A DNA stretch of 24,089 bases from Rhizophagus sp. LPA8_4_AMF (Eukaryota > Glomeromycota > Glomeromycetes > Glomerales > Glomeraceae). The stretch spans positions 1-24,089 of the forward strand of contig JADRCO010000967.1 of assembly GCA_021464525.1 (NCBI GenBank), in the 5' to 3' direction. Position numbers and translations under genes: made by a program. The notes beneath the pieces are model-generated. The model had not been told where the DNA came from and did not search any database. It saw only the letters and a program-made list of their open reading frames with translations. Positions 8,805-19,149 of this stretch are shown piece by piece (position 1 is the stretch's first letter; every line of letters starts with the position of its first letter).

Positions 8805-9850
8805 ATTTTTCTCAATATGTTTTCCATAATAACTCTGGCATATCCAAAGTAAGCTGCCTGAGATCTGTCATAGTCACTTAACATTCTTTTAGCTCTGCAA
8901 AATGCAAATTATATTGATACAAAAGGTATATCTTTTTAAATTCCTCTTCTGTAAATTCAAAATCAATATGCTTTTCATAATAACTTTGGCATATCTAAAG
9001 TCAATTTGACATTGCTTAACATTTGTCATAGTCACCTAACATACTTTTATCTCCACAAACTTAATCCATGCATAATAATTGGAGAATTATGTTCCAAATA
9101 CTGTATTTAGCATATAGAGTAGACAACGATCAAATTCTTGTAACTTTTAATATAAAATTAACTTCTATTAATATTTATGGTATCTTTTGGATATAAAAAA
9201 TTAGCCTTCAAGTGTACGACAAACGTTTGATTACTGTTTGGAATTAAATTTATGAAATTCAATGATAAGTATTATGTATATAAATAATAATATAATTATA
9301 AAAGATAAATATCTATTTCCATTCCCAAACTCTTTCTCGCTACTTACAAGTCCATATGCCATATTTTAAATTGTGCATATAGTAATCATATCTTTGCAAA
9401 TGTAAATTTCTTGTGAGGTATTATCTTTAAACATTCTTGATAAATTTGACATGTCCTTTCATAATCCTGGTTTACAGTAAAAGATCAAAAGCACATTATT
9501 ATCTATACATATATAACATATGGTAAACATTATTTCTCATAATTACTTTGGTTTCAAGCTTTTTGTATAATGCATAAATATATAATATATCACCTCCAGG
9601 ATCATTTCTCTTGTGTCAGAGGTACTTGTGCAATAGCACATTCATAAATTTCATGAACTTTTTCAATATTGCCCATATTTCCTCCATCTCGCATAATCAA
9701 ACTATATATCATAATTCTGCTAATTCTTTTAAAAAAAAAACTATAATATGAGTTTAATGAATAGTTAAAGTTGTTTAATCTCCACCTTGTCATATTACAA
9801 CCTTTGCTTTCCAACTACAATGTCTTCAATTTTATGTTGTTTTTTAAATT
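8805..9850 (-). pseudogene. Crooked-neck/Clf1 (HAT-repeat splicing factor) pseudogene
   Basis: Read on the minus strand from 9850 down, fragments of a crooked-neck-like protein appear in the right order: KKQHKIEDIVVGKQRL, then NYDI-stop-FDYAR, then IYECAIAQVPLTQEK (about 9648-9604), RRYI...YALYKKLETK, then [20 protein letters not shown] and TFAKI with a TGA where Trp is expected (9388-9386), VARKSLGMEI, LQEFDRCLLY, YYAWIKF, LTLDMPKLL and FEFTEEEFKKIY. Crooked-neck (Clf1, CRNKL1) is a conserved HAT-repeat scaffold of the Prp19-associated spliceosome complex. Many stops and frameshifts show the copy is dead. Only the middle of the protein is present, and no introns are evident between the pieces, so this could be a retrocopy. 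A functional copy must lie elsewhere. Confidence 0.8.
8812..9058. repeat. Tandem duplication within the Clf1 pseudogene
   Basis: Segments 8812-8900 and 8964-9058 are two similar copies with a period near 152 bases (shared CATAATAACT.TGGCATATC.AAAGT and TGTCATAGTCAC.TAACAT). On the minus strand both encode the LTLDMP(E/K)LL motif, which the protein family carries once. The duplication therefore belongs to this copy. Confidence 0.65.
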
Positions 9851-10798
9851 AGATATATAAGGACCCAATAAGAATATATTGTAAACAATTTTTAATAAAA
9901 AAATTAAATCATAATTATTTATATGTTTTTTTTTAAAAAAAAGAAGAATTTATAAAGTGTATATATATGGTTTTAGGTATCGTTACTTATGTTTACATAA
10001 CTAACAAATTTTTTTAAATTTTGATATACAGTATGTGATTACATTATGAACATGATTTTGCAGCAATATGATTATCATTTTCACAAATTTATATTTCACT
10101 CAAAATAGATTAATATATTATACAAATATATTGAAATCAAGCTACATTACACAAGTTTTCCAATATTTTCCATATTTATTCCAAAATTTTTTATAAATAG
10201 TAAAAAAAATTTATAAACCACAAAATACTATGAAATAGTATTATTACTCAGTAAAAGAGGTTCCAAAGTATTCTAATATAAAAACCTTGACTTTATTATA
10301 TGTGTTTATTCACATTGTTGGATGTTTGACATAATGCCATGAAATATTCCTTAACATCTACTACTGTACTATGAATGGTATTATCCGATACTAGAGATGA
10401 TTTTTTAGAATAAAAGTATAATGAATCAATGGTAAGGAGCTCATATAGATTGGTAAGATGAATTAAGATTTGTATACACTGTAATAAACAATAATGAAAA
10501 ACAAGAATGATCACTAATCCCAGATTTAAAATATATAAAAATTTTTTAAAGGGAAAAACCCGAGTAAAATTTAATGAGATTTTAATATTAAATATTGTCC
10601 TGCAGACAAAATTGATGCTTATATCTTATTTTGTCGATCAATTATTTTGATTTCCGCAATTTATATTTTTGTAATTTGTATCAACATCATTTTCTTTTGC
10701 AATTATAATAATTTGAGATTATTATGATTGAGATCTTTATTTAGTATGAAGGAATACAGATTATTCTTTAAATTCCCAAATAAATACAAATATTTTAG
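9851..10798. other. AT-rich stretch, no gene supported
   Basis: A 72-codon minus-strand frame (10514-10296) has no recognisable domain and no sequence landmark to support it. I did not find further Clf1 N-terminal fragments here, but strongly decayed ones could be missed. Confidence 0.4.
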
Positions 10799-11100
10799 AT
10801 TACTTCTTCACAAAATCCTTCTCGTAATATTCAAAATCGTATTTCAACTAAAGACTTACACTCATATACGTTAATATCAAGACATTGGTGTAGAATATCA
10901 ACACCATTTTTATACGCTTATATTTAATGATTAATTCAAAAGAATTACATTGATTATTTCAAAGATAACGAATTTAAACATAAACTTATGTTGAAAACTA
11001 TAGCTATTTATCAGAACTTAAAAATTTAGGCATATTCATTAAAACTACTAGCTATATGTAAATTAATCAAAAAATGAAATTCTATAAGGTATTTACCTTA
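10799..11100 (+). pseudogene. F-box protein relic
   Basis: The frame from 10799 reads SSQNPSRNIQNRISTKDLHS and then YTLISRHWCRISTPFLYAYI before two stops (TAA TGA). The pattern 'S.KDLHS.TL(V/I)SR.WCRISTP.L' is typical of the F-box helices in the expanded Rhizophagus F-box family. After the stops the same frame continues with YIDYFKDNEFKHKLMLKTIA and IYQNLK, and a frameshift then gives NLGIFIKTTSYM. The upstream methionine and the leucine-rich remainder are missing, so this is a relic. F-box proteins connect substrates to SCF ubiquitin ligases. Confidence 0.5.
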
Positions 11101-11283
11101 TCACAATCTCATACTATTACGAATGAGTTTAACATATACTGTAAATGGAAACAAAATCTTCTGTAAGTTCGTTTATTTATTGTTTAAATTTAGGTACCAC
11201 AAATAAATTCGTATCCAGCTAAACAAAGTGTTCTTGTTCGCTAATTATAAAATTATTATATTACTATATTTATTGAATGATGG

Positions 11284-11710
11284 TAAAATCATTTGTAATT
11301 TGTGTTGTTTTACGCCATCCAATTATACCCAGTTGATCAAATTCAGCATCGGTAAGATAAACAAATTTTATCTACGGTAATTTTTTCATTTTCAAAAATA
11401 CTTTTAAATCTTTAAAGTTCTTTATTTCAACTTAACAATTCATCCAACTCAGTAAAAAAATTCATCAAGAGATGGAACTGGTTGTCTTGATAAAGATAAT
11501 ACATTATTTGGTAAACTACTTGTAGTTAGATTTTGCGTAAATGATTGAATCATTTGTGATGGAAAAGCAATATGTGTATATAAAATGGACGCTGTATTAT
11601 AATCTGAGTTGGAAACCATAGGTTGATGCTTTGGGCTTTACTTTAACGCTATTAGATCGTGAAAAAAATTGGTAAATTTGGCGCCTGAATATTATCTCTA
11701 GTAGTACCTC
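11284..11710 (-). pseudogene. SAM-domain protein relic
   Basis: On the minus strand an uninterrupted stretch from about 11640 to 11465 reads SPKHQPMVSNSDYNTASILY and continues through SRQPVPSLDEFF to a stop. A one-base shift continues it as FFTELDELLS. Next come FKDLKVFL and then YLTDAEFDQLGIIGWRK, the typical C-terminal helix of a SAM-type domain ('L(T/S)D.EF..LG....GWRK'). Upstream, DNIQAPNLP is also protein-like. No start codon or intact domain remains. SAM domains mediate protein oligomerisation, often alongside kinase domains in this group, but nothing here ties it to the kinase genes nearby. Confidence 0.5.
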
Positions 11711-12703
11711 GAATTTAAAAATAATCTGATGATCAATTTTTGGGGAAATTATTTATTGATATTATAGTACAATAAAAAAAAATAAGAATAAAAATTTTCT
11801 TCTACCTCATTCTTGAGTTAAACTTTATAATAATCTGTAGCCTTTATCAAGAATGTTAGAATAAGTTTCATAACTCTGCCCTGCTAACATAATTATTTTA
11901 TTTGCGTAAGAAAGGTTTTATTGCATCTTCAAACAATTTACTACTATATAACCGTTGGGAGCAATGCCGGGATATATTTGAGCGAATACCTTTTATTGTA
12001 ATTTCAGTTTTTTAGTTTTTTTCATTGCTTATACATTTATCTATTAAGATACAGTGAGTGACTCAGAGCTCAATACAAATAAATAGTATGCGATATAACG
12101 AATTTTATGATAAAGTAATTTTATAAGATTTATCTATATATGATTAAGAAATGAAACCTTACAGGCATTCCTAAACATAAATTTCGATATAGCGGTTTTC
12201 CCAGTGAACTAGAGGGTTTATTATGTCAAGTCCTGACTGTACGTTGAAACAGCTATATAAAAATAGACAATGTTATATATATTATATTATTTTTTTTTAG
12301 CTGATACTATTATGCAGTATGCTGTAGCATATTCTTCGCATATAAGTATTTCAATTAACTGTAGGTCTCTCATTTTTCTATTTTATAATTTACAGCATTG
12401 TAGTATGTATAAAATAAAATAAAAAAAATGTAGCAATAACCAAATCTTTTTCTTGACCATTCTCGAAGGTATTAAGCAATATTAATTAGTATATATAGCA
12501 TGTCTAATTTACGGCAAGTTTTTGTGAAACATGAACGATTAGTAGTATAAGTATTTTACAAATAAAAATTTATTAATATCATGTTTAAATACAAAAATTT
12601 TGAAAACTACAAATTACTTTAGAATATAATTATTTTATAGGTTTGATTCTTAGTTTTTATTAAACTCAAATTAAAAAAAAAAAAGCCATTTTCAAATTCA
12701 ATT
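11711..12703. other. Intergenic, 3' of kinase-Sel1 gene 1
   Basis: Mostly AT-rich. A short plus-strand stretch near 12165-12245 translates as IPKHKFRYSGFPSELEGLL with no start or continuation. It may be a gene fragment, but I cannot identify it. Confidence 0.35.
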
Positions 12704-14945
12704 TTAAACCTTTTTCAATATATTTAATTTTAATTTTGCATCTTGATCTCCTTGTTCAGCAGCTTTTTTGTACCAATAAATTGCTTGATTTATATCCTTT
12801 TTAATTCCATTACCATTTTCATACATTAAGGCAAGATTAAATTGAGCTGTTTCATTTTCTAAATTCGCTGCTTCTTGATATAATTCAAATGCTTTTTGTA
12901 CATTAACATCAGTTCCAATACCATTATCATAACAATATCCTAAAAGATTTATTCCACCTGAATTTTTCCCATCCGCTGATTTTTTAGATAATTCAAAAGC
13001 TTTATTATCATCATCAAGTCCAAAATCACTCCCATGTATATGTAATAATGCAAGATTATATTGAGCTAAATTATTTCCTAAATCTGCTGCTTTTTGATAT
13101 AATTCAAATGCTTTTAATCTATTAACATCAGTTCCTATTCCATTATAATAACAATACCCTAATAAATTTATTCCGCTTAAATGGTTTTTTTCTACTAATT
13201 TATTGGCTAATTTAAAAGCTTTAATATGATTTATAATAGTACCATCACCATCTATATACATTAAAGCAAGACTAAATTGTGCCATATTATTGCCTAATTT
13301 CGCTGATTTTTTATATAATTCAAAAGCTTTTTGCTTAGTAAAAATTGTTCCAATTCCATAATAATTAAAATATCCAAGTAAGTAAATAGAATTAGAATTA
13401 TTTTGATTATTTAAGAGCCAATTATAAATTTCTATTATAGTAATATTATAAGTATTAATAACTTTAAAAATAAGTTTTCTTCTTACTTTTTCTTCTTTTC
13501 CTTCATTTACTTCCTTAAAATAAAGTTTAACCGATTCATCAATAATAATACTTAAATCCTCTTCATATATGTTTTCATGAATATTTTGTGTTGTAGGTTC
13601 GATTTCCTTTATATTAATTTTATTAAACTTTTGAATAATTTGAAATAATTCTTCATTTGATGAATCATTTGTATTTGATGCATTACCATAATCAAAATTA
13701 AGTTTAGCCTTCTGTGATATCGTTTTGTTTTTTGTAACAATTGTTTTTAATTTAGCAACTACTTGATTCATTGTTGGCCTATTATCTGGTTCATTATCCC
13801 AGCATTCTAAACAAAAAAAAAATACAAGATGAGATCTTTCAAATTAAATGTTATTAAAAACTAAAGCTCTATATTTACCTGTATAAAGAATAGAGTAATC
13901 AAGAGGAGTATTTGAAACAATCGTCTCTCTATAACCTTGTAAAATTTGCATAACTAAATCAGTATCAAATGATTCATCCTTAAATGGTAGTCTACCACTT
14001 GATATTTCCCATAACAATATACCAATACTATATACATCACTCTTTTCATTTAATATAGATTGTTTTATTACATTACTATTATTTAACCATTTTGGATCAA
14101 TATAAGGAATTTTATCAAATGAATTCGATCGTTGATTATTAGATTCTTTGATTCTTTTTGATAAAAATCCAAAGTCGGCTAATTTGATGATATTTTTATG
14201 AACTAATATACTACCAGAGTGCTATTATAGGAATTTATTAATTAAATATATGAGTGGTGGTCAATCATAAAAATAATTTTAAAAAATTTTAATGAAATAA
14301 ATCAATTAAGTCAATTACCAAATTACAATGTACGATCCATCTATCATGTAAAAATAATACAGCACATGTCAATTGATATGACAATTCATATTTATCATTC
14401 CAAGTAAGATTATTAAAATTTTCTTTTAAATAGTTTTGAAGGGAGCTACCATCAGCATACTCCATTACAAATAAACATTTTTTAGCTTGACCAATTAGAT
14501 TTTCTAGAAATAAATGATTTTATTAATATAAAAAAAAAACAAGTAAATACGATATCTTAAAATGTTAATTTTTTTTTTTTTACCTTTGTCTGTGATTCCA
14601 AAAAATTTAATAATTTTATTATTTAAATCAACTTCACGACGAAGTTCAAGCTAATATTATTAAAATTAATATTAATTCTATACAAATAAATTAATTGTTA
14701 TATAATAAAATTACCTCGTGGATGATTTCCTTTACATTTGTGTTGCTAACGTTAAAGGATTTAAGTACAAAAGATTTTTTCGAATTTTTCCAATTTGCAC
14801 GATAAACATTATTACCAATTTTTTCAATATTATGAAAATGTTTGTATTCATAATATTTTATATTATTTTCAGAAATGGGTTTTTCAATCCAAATAATCCA
14901 GTCATTTGGATTTTCGTTAACCTGTACAACATTTTTGTCTGACAT
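12704..14945 (-). CDS. Kinase-like domain fused to six Sel1 repeats (gene 1, predicted pseudokinase)
   Basis: Five exons: 14945-14715, 14650-14584, 14503-14319, 14221-13879 and 13806-12704. The introns are 64, 80, 97 and 72 nt, all GT-AG with consistent phases, giving 642 residues. Residues about 38-285 form a tyrosine-kinase-like domain: KIGNNVYRANW (the glycine loop is shortened and lacks GxGxxG), Lys62 in FVLKSF, hinge VMEYADG, HCN at 158-160 in place of HRD/HCD, HSGS in place of HxGN, DFG at 177-179, IPYIDPKWL in place of APE, and SDVYSIGILLWEIS. Residues about 413-632 hold six Sel1 repeats in alternating forms, LLGYCYYNGIGTD and AQYNLALMY. Loss of the catalytic Asp and the metal-binding Asn predicts weak or no phosphotransfer although DFG is kept. 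The likely role is as a cytosolic scaffold or signalling pseudokinase. Close paralogues lie at 16600-19048 and 20560-21471. Confidence 0.88.
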
Positions 14946-15272
14946 ATTTATTGAGAGTACTGTGAGTTAAAAAAAAATAAAAAAAAAAAAAAATCGAAAA
15001 GCAAAGCATTAATCCTTTAATAAGTAACATAAATAGTCAGGTCATTGATCTATTACGTTATTTGGTTAGTCATTTATGCTTATTTTATTTTATTCTCCAT
15101 AATGGTTAGTCAATTATGCATGTTATCTATTGTACGAATGCTCGGCAGTCGGCACGACATATTACCAACTCCGGAATACGATTATATCACCTTATTTATT
15201 TTATATCACGTTTGGTTGTACACTTTACTAGTAAACTTAGTAGATATCACATCAATTATCACGACGTAGTGT
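14946..15272. other. 5' flank of kinase-Sel1 gene 1
   Basis: An A/T-rich leader precedes the ATG. It contains the 21-bp motif shared with gene 2 (listed separately) and otherwise no supported feature. Confidence 0.4.
15054..15074 (-). promoter_or_regulatory. 21-bp motif shared upstream of both kinase-Sel1 genes (copy 1)
   Basis: AATGACTAACCAAATAACGT(A) on the minus strand lies about 109 bases before the ATG of gene 1. The identical 21 bases lie about 81 bases before the ATG of gene 2. The surrounding leaders are poorly conserved, so this is a candidate promoter element. Confidence 0.45.
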
Positions 15273-15800
15273 ATTCAGGGCCCTTTACCGACGTGATATT
15301 ATCCCAACAACACATTTCAACAAAACATATTCCAAAATCATATATTCCAACAAACAATTTATCGACAGAAAGAAAAAAGAAAATATGCTAAATTGTTCAC
15401 GAACGATTTAAAATCCAAATCACTCATTTTTGGAGATGTATTGGTAAAAGTCCTTTAGGTATCTGCCATATCGGAGCAATCATTGTTGGGTAAAGGTACA
15501 CCGAGAAAATGGTTGTCGGGAAGTTATCCTTAAAAAATATTGAAATATCACGTGATAAGTGCACAAAACGGCTATTATGGTGTCGGGCAAAAGATATGTC
15601 GTGAAATGGAACAGGCAGGACGATTCTTCGAGGGTTGGGTTGTTACTTTGGTTGAGTGGTTTTTTTTCATCTTTGTATGGTGCATTCCACCTATATTTGT
15701 AGCACCCCCCGTCGCTGTCTTCATATTAAAAATAAAATAAAATAAAATATGTCGTAAAATGGTTGTCGGGAAATCGTGGCGTATCCCTTTAATAAGAAAT
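15273..15800. mobile_element. Composite repeat region with TTGTCGGGAA direct repeats
   Basis: AAAATGGTTGTCGGGAA occurs exactly at 15506-15522 and 15756-15772. Each copy is followed by a similar ending (TTATCCTTAAAAAATAT and GTATCCCTTTAATAAGAAAT). A related ATGGTGTCGGGCAA lies near 15577. At the left, AGGGCCCTTTACCGACGTG and TCCCAACAACACATTTC look like diverged inverted counterparts of the right-hand sequence. The interior is unusually GC-rich for the window. I read this as nested or rearranged copies of a non-autonomous element. Open frames inside it overlap on both strands and are not supported as genes. Confidence 0.4.
15729..15748. repeat. (AAAAT)n pentanucleotide tract
   Basis: Four tandem AAAAT units in a row. 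A similar AAAAT tract occurs in the fourth intron of kinase-Sel1 gene 2 (about 17695-17716). Confidence 0.7.
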
Positions 15801-16599
15801 ATAAAATGATTCAACATAATTTCTTATATAATTTTCCTAATGAAAATTGTTAGCTTTTTATAGGGTAGAATGAATGATGTAAACAAATATATAGTAACTA
15901 ACTCGGAATTATACAAACTTTCGGCGATCATATACTGTACTATAAGCTTTAGTTCCGATCTGAGATCGAGCTAACTAGTTTGACTTTGGTTTCACGAATC
16001 CTTTACACTTGCTTTAAGTAACTTTTCTTAAGTTTCTACCACTTTTAATTTATAATTCTATCTCATATGTATACTAAAAATCTAATTTTGAAATCTTGAT
16101 ATTTTAATAATATTACTGTACAAGATTTCCTAACCGATTTGAGCGTAAATTTGTATCTACGATTGCAATAATACTTCTCGCTAATTTTTAATGAAATTAT
16201 CATCAATTTAAATTTGTTTTAGAGCAATTATTAGATTCATAGTTTTTTTTTAAAGTAGCATCACGATCATGCATCATATCCAATTATGTGTAAGATTGTG
16301 ATTAATTATTTAATTATAATTTATTAGCTCTTACATGTTTATTTTTAATATATACCGAAATTAATAGTCGCATGTAAATATATGATAAATTTAATTTGTA
16401 CAATCTCGTAAAATATTATATCTATAACCTGTCATTACTCTTTAGTATTGTATTAAAATATGATAAAAATATCATATCAATTACTCTTTAGAATTGTAGA
16501 AAAAAAAAGTACGATGAACCTATACAGCTATTTAAATCAAATTAAAAATTGTTATTTAAAAATTATATAGCAAAATCTATAGTTTATAATTCATTACTT
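15801..16599. other. Intergenic, 3' of kinase-Sel1 gene 2
   Basis: No gene seen. ATTACTCTTTAGTATTGTA at 16434-16452 recurs with one change at 16480-16498, a 46-base-period direct repeat probably in the 3' untranslated region of gene 2. Confidence 0.4.
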
Positions 16600-19048
16600 T
16601 TAAAATTCTTCTTGTAAATCATTTAATCTATTCATAGCATCTTTATCTCCTTGTTCAGAAGATCTTTTATACCAATAAATTGCTTGATTCATATCTTTCT
16701 TAGTTCCATTTCCACTTTCATACATCAAAGCAAGATTATATTGAGCTATACTATTTCCTAAATTTGCAGCTTTTTGATATAATTCAAAACCTTTTTCCAT
16801 ATCAATATCGGTTCCAATTCCTTTATAATAACAATATCCTAATAGGTTCATCCCGCCTGAATGACCACCTTCCGCTGATCTTTTAGATAATTCGAAAGCT
16901 TTATCATCATCTTTATCGATAACTTCACCATCAATATACATATCAGCAAGATTACATTGAGCTCTAACATTTCCTAAATCTGCAGCTTTTTGAAATAATT
17001 CAAATGCTTTTTGTACATCAACATCAGTTCCAATACCATTATAATAATAATATCCTAAAAGATTTATTCCACTCAAGTATTCTCTTTCTGCTAATTTTTT
17101 AGATAATTCAAAAGCTTTATCATAATTTTTAATATCACCTTCACCATCTTCATATAAATAAGCAAGACTATATTGAGCTACATTATTATCTAATTCTGAT
17201 GCTTTTTGATATAATTCAACTGCTTTTTCCTTATTAATATTAATTATAATCCCATGATAATTAAAATATCCTAATAAATAAATAGAATTTGAATCATGTT
17301 GATTATTTAAAAGCCAATTATAAATTTCTTGTAAATTTATCTTTAAATAATTAATATAACCTAAAATATTTTTTTTTCTTGTACTTTCTTCTTTTCCTTC
17401 ATTTACCTCCTCAAAAGAAAAATTAACCAATTCATCAATTACAATACTTAAATTTTCTTCAAATATAATTTCATGGATATTCTTTGTTGTAGGTTCTATT
17501 TCCTTTATATTTGTTTTATTAAAATTTTGAATAATTGCATATAAATCACTATTTAATTGATCATTATCTGATGTAGAATCAAGTTGATCTGATTGTGTTA
17601 ATATTTTGTTCTTTGTAATAATTGTTTTTAATTTAGAAACCACTTGATTCATTTCTGGTCTATTATCTGGATCGTTATTCCAACATTCTAAAAAAAATAA
17701 AATAAAATAAAATAATAGTAAATATAAGATTTTAATTTACAGCCGTTTTCAAAATGGTTGAGGCAGTTATATTTGTGATTGAATATTCTAATACCAATAT
17801 TCGTCCGGTTTTCATCTATTATATGTCCTGTATTTATGCGGTATTCGTCCGGTATTCGGTTTCTTTTTTATTATTCAAACATAACTGGATCAACCATTTT
17901 GAAAACGGCGATAAATAACTCAAATAATTATATTTACCAATATAAAGAATAGAATAATTAAGAAGAGTATTTGGAACAATTGATTCTCTATAACCTTGTA
18001 AAATTTTCATAATTATATCATCATTATATGACTCATCTTTAAATGGTGGTTGACCACTTGATATCTCCCATAATATTACACCAATACTATAAACGTCACT
18101 CTTCTTATTTAATGAGTACGGATTTGATGAGTACGAATTTAATGAATACGGTTTCATTAATTCATTACTATTATTTAACATTTTTGGTTCAATATAACAT
18201 ATCAAATCCGATTTTTGATTAGATATGTCCTTGATTCTTTTTGATAATCCAAAAACGGTTAATTTGATTGTATTTTGATGAATTAATATATTATTCGGGT
18301 GCTATTATAAAAAAATATATATGATATGATTTAAAGAAGATCTTTTTCAACATTACAAATAATTAATAAAAATTAGTAGAATTACCAAACCACAATAGGA
18401 AATTCCTTTATCATGTAAATATGATACAGCACATGTTAACTGGTATGCAAATTCGTACTTGATTTCCCAAGTTAGATTATTAAAATTTTCTTTCAAGTAG
18501 TTTCGAAGGGAATTACCATTAGCGTACTCCATTACTAATAAATATTCCTTCACTTGATTATTTCGAACCTCTAATTCAGAAGTAGTAATTAATTTATTAA
18601 TATATTTTATAAAGTCGAATTAAATATATATTTTAAATATTGTAATATATATACACTACCTCTACTTGTAATTCCAAAAAATCTAATGATATTTTTGTGT
18701 GAATTAACATCGTTACAAAATTCAAGCTAAATTACAAAATATAACTGAGTCGATAAATGATTAGACAAAAAAAAATATTTTATTAATAGTTTTATAAATT
18801 ACCTCATGAACGATTTCTTTTACAGTAGTATTATCAATGTTAAGGGATTTTAATACAAAATATTGTTCCGAATTTTTCCAATTTGCACGATAAACTTTTC
18901 CAAAGTTATCATTGTCAATTTTTTCAATATTATGAAAATTATAGTATTCATAATATTTTATATTTTTATTTTTAGAAATATACTCTTCAATGTAATTAAT
19001 CCATTCATTTGAATATTTTGTAACTTGCACTTCGTTTTTATAGGACAT
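16600..19048 (-). CDS. Kinase-like domain fused to six Sel1 repeats (gene 2, predicted pseudokinase)
   Basis: Five exons: 19048-18803, 18726-18660, 18570-18386, 18301-17938 and 17687-16600, giving 649 residues. Exons 2 and 3 (67 and 185 nt) are exactly as long as in gene 1. The introns are 76, 89, 84 and 250 nt; the last is enlarged by an inserted element. The kinase-like domain covers residues about 39-297: glycine loop KIDNDNFGKVYRANW (two of three glycines lost), Lys67 in FVLKSL, VMEYANG, YCG at 163-165 instead of HRD/HCD, HPNN with the Asn kept, VFG at 182-184 instead of DFG, and YIEPKML instead of APE. Exon 4 has a short insertion of Ser/Tyr/Asn repeats (YSLNSYSSNPYSLN). Six Sel1 repeats follow from about residue 420. 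Loss of both catalytic and metal-binding Asp makes catalysis very unlikely. It is inferred to be a scaffold-type pseudokinase, with an otherwise clean frame arguing that the protein is made. Confidence 0.87.
17688..17937 (-). other. Expanded fourth intron of gene 2
   Basis: The GTAAAT donor at 17937 and the TTTTTTTTAG acceptor ending at 17688 bound 250 nt. The matching intron of gene 1 is 72 nt. Subtracting the inserted element and one TA leaves 76 nt, close to the ancestral size. Confidence 0.85.
17740..17911. mobile_element. 172-bp MITE inserted in an intron (Tc1/mariner-like ends)
   Basis: The left end GCCGTTTTCAAAATGGTTGA (17742-17761) is the exact reverse complement of 17890-17909. With a few more bases the arms reach 29 bp at 27/29 identity (17742-17770 and 17881-17909). 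TA dinucleotides flank the element at 17738-17739 and 17912-17913, the target duplication of Tc1/mariner-type transposons. The interior carries ATTCGTCCGGT twice and no coding capacity. The family assignment is inferred from the TA and the inverted ends. Confidence 0.75.
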
Positions 19049-19128
19049 ATTAGGATATAAACTATATGTAAAAAAAACGAATAATCTAGGAATGTAAAAA
19101 ATGGTAATGAAAATAAACCAATGAAACC

Positions 19129-19149
19129 TACGTTATTTGGTTAGTCATT
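19129..19149 (-). promoter_or_regulatory. 21-bp motif shared upstream of both kinase-Sel1 genes (copy 2)
   Basis: Identical to 15054-15074 and in the same orientation relative to its gene, about 81 bases before the ATG at 19048. Confidence 0.45.

Noticed and set aside
9602..9814. 70-codon minus-strand frame taken as a gene
   Set aside because: Its C-terminal part is Clf1-like, but it is only one surviving fragment of the pseudogene.
10296..10514. 72-codon minus-strand frame
   Set aside because: No domain, starts with a hydrophobic run of AT-rich codons, and lacks supporting signals. It could be a small gene, but I cannot support it.
14718..14942. 74-codon plus-strand open frame
   Set aside because: It is antisense to exon 1 of kinase-Sel1 gene 1.
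15045..15391. Two overlapping plus-strand frames
   Set aside because: They overlap each other and the repeat region, and show no domain or plausible start context.
15540..15817. 66-residue hydrophobic frame (+) and 80-residue frame (-)
   Set aside because: Both sit in a repeat element, lie antisense to each other, and the plus-strand frame starts at TTG. The Trp/Val/Phe run could be a membrane segment, but nothing else supports a gene.
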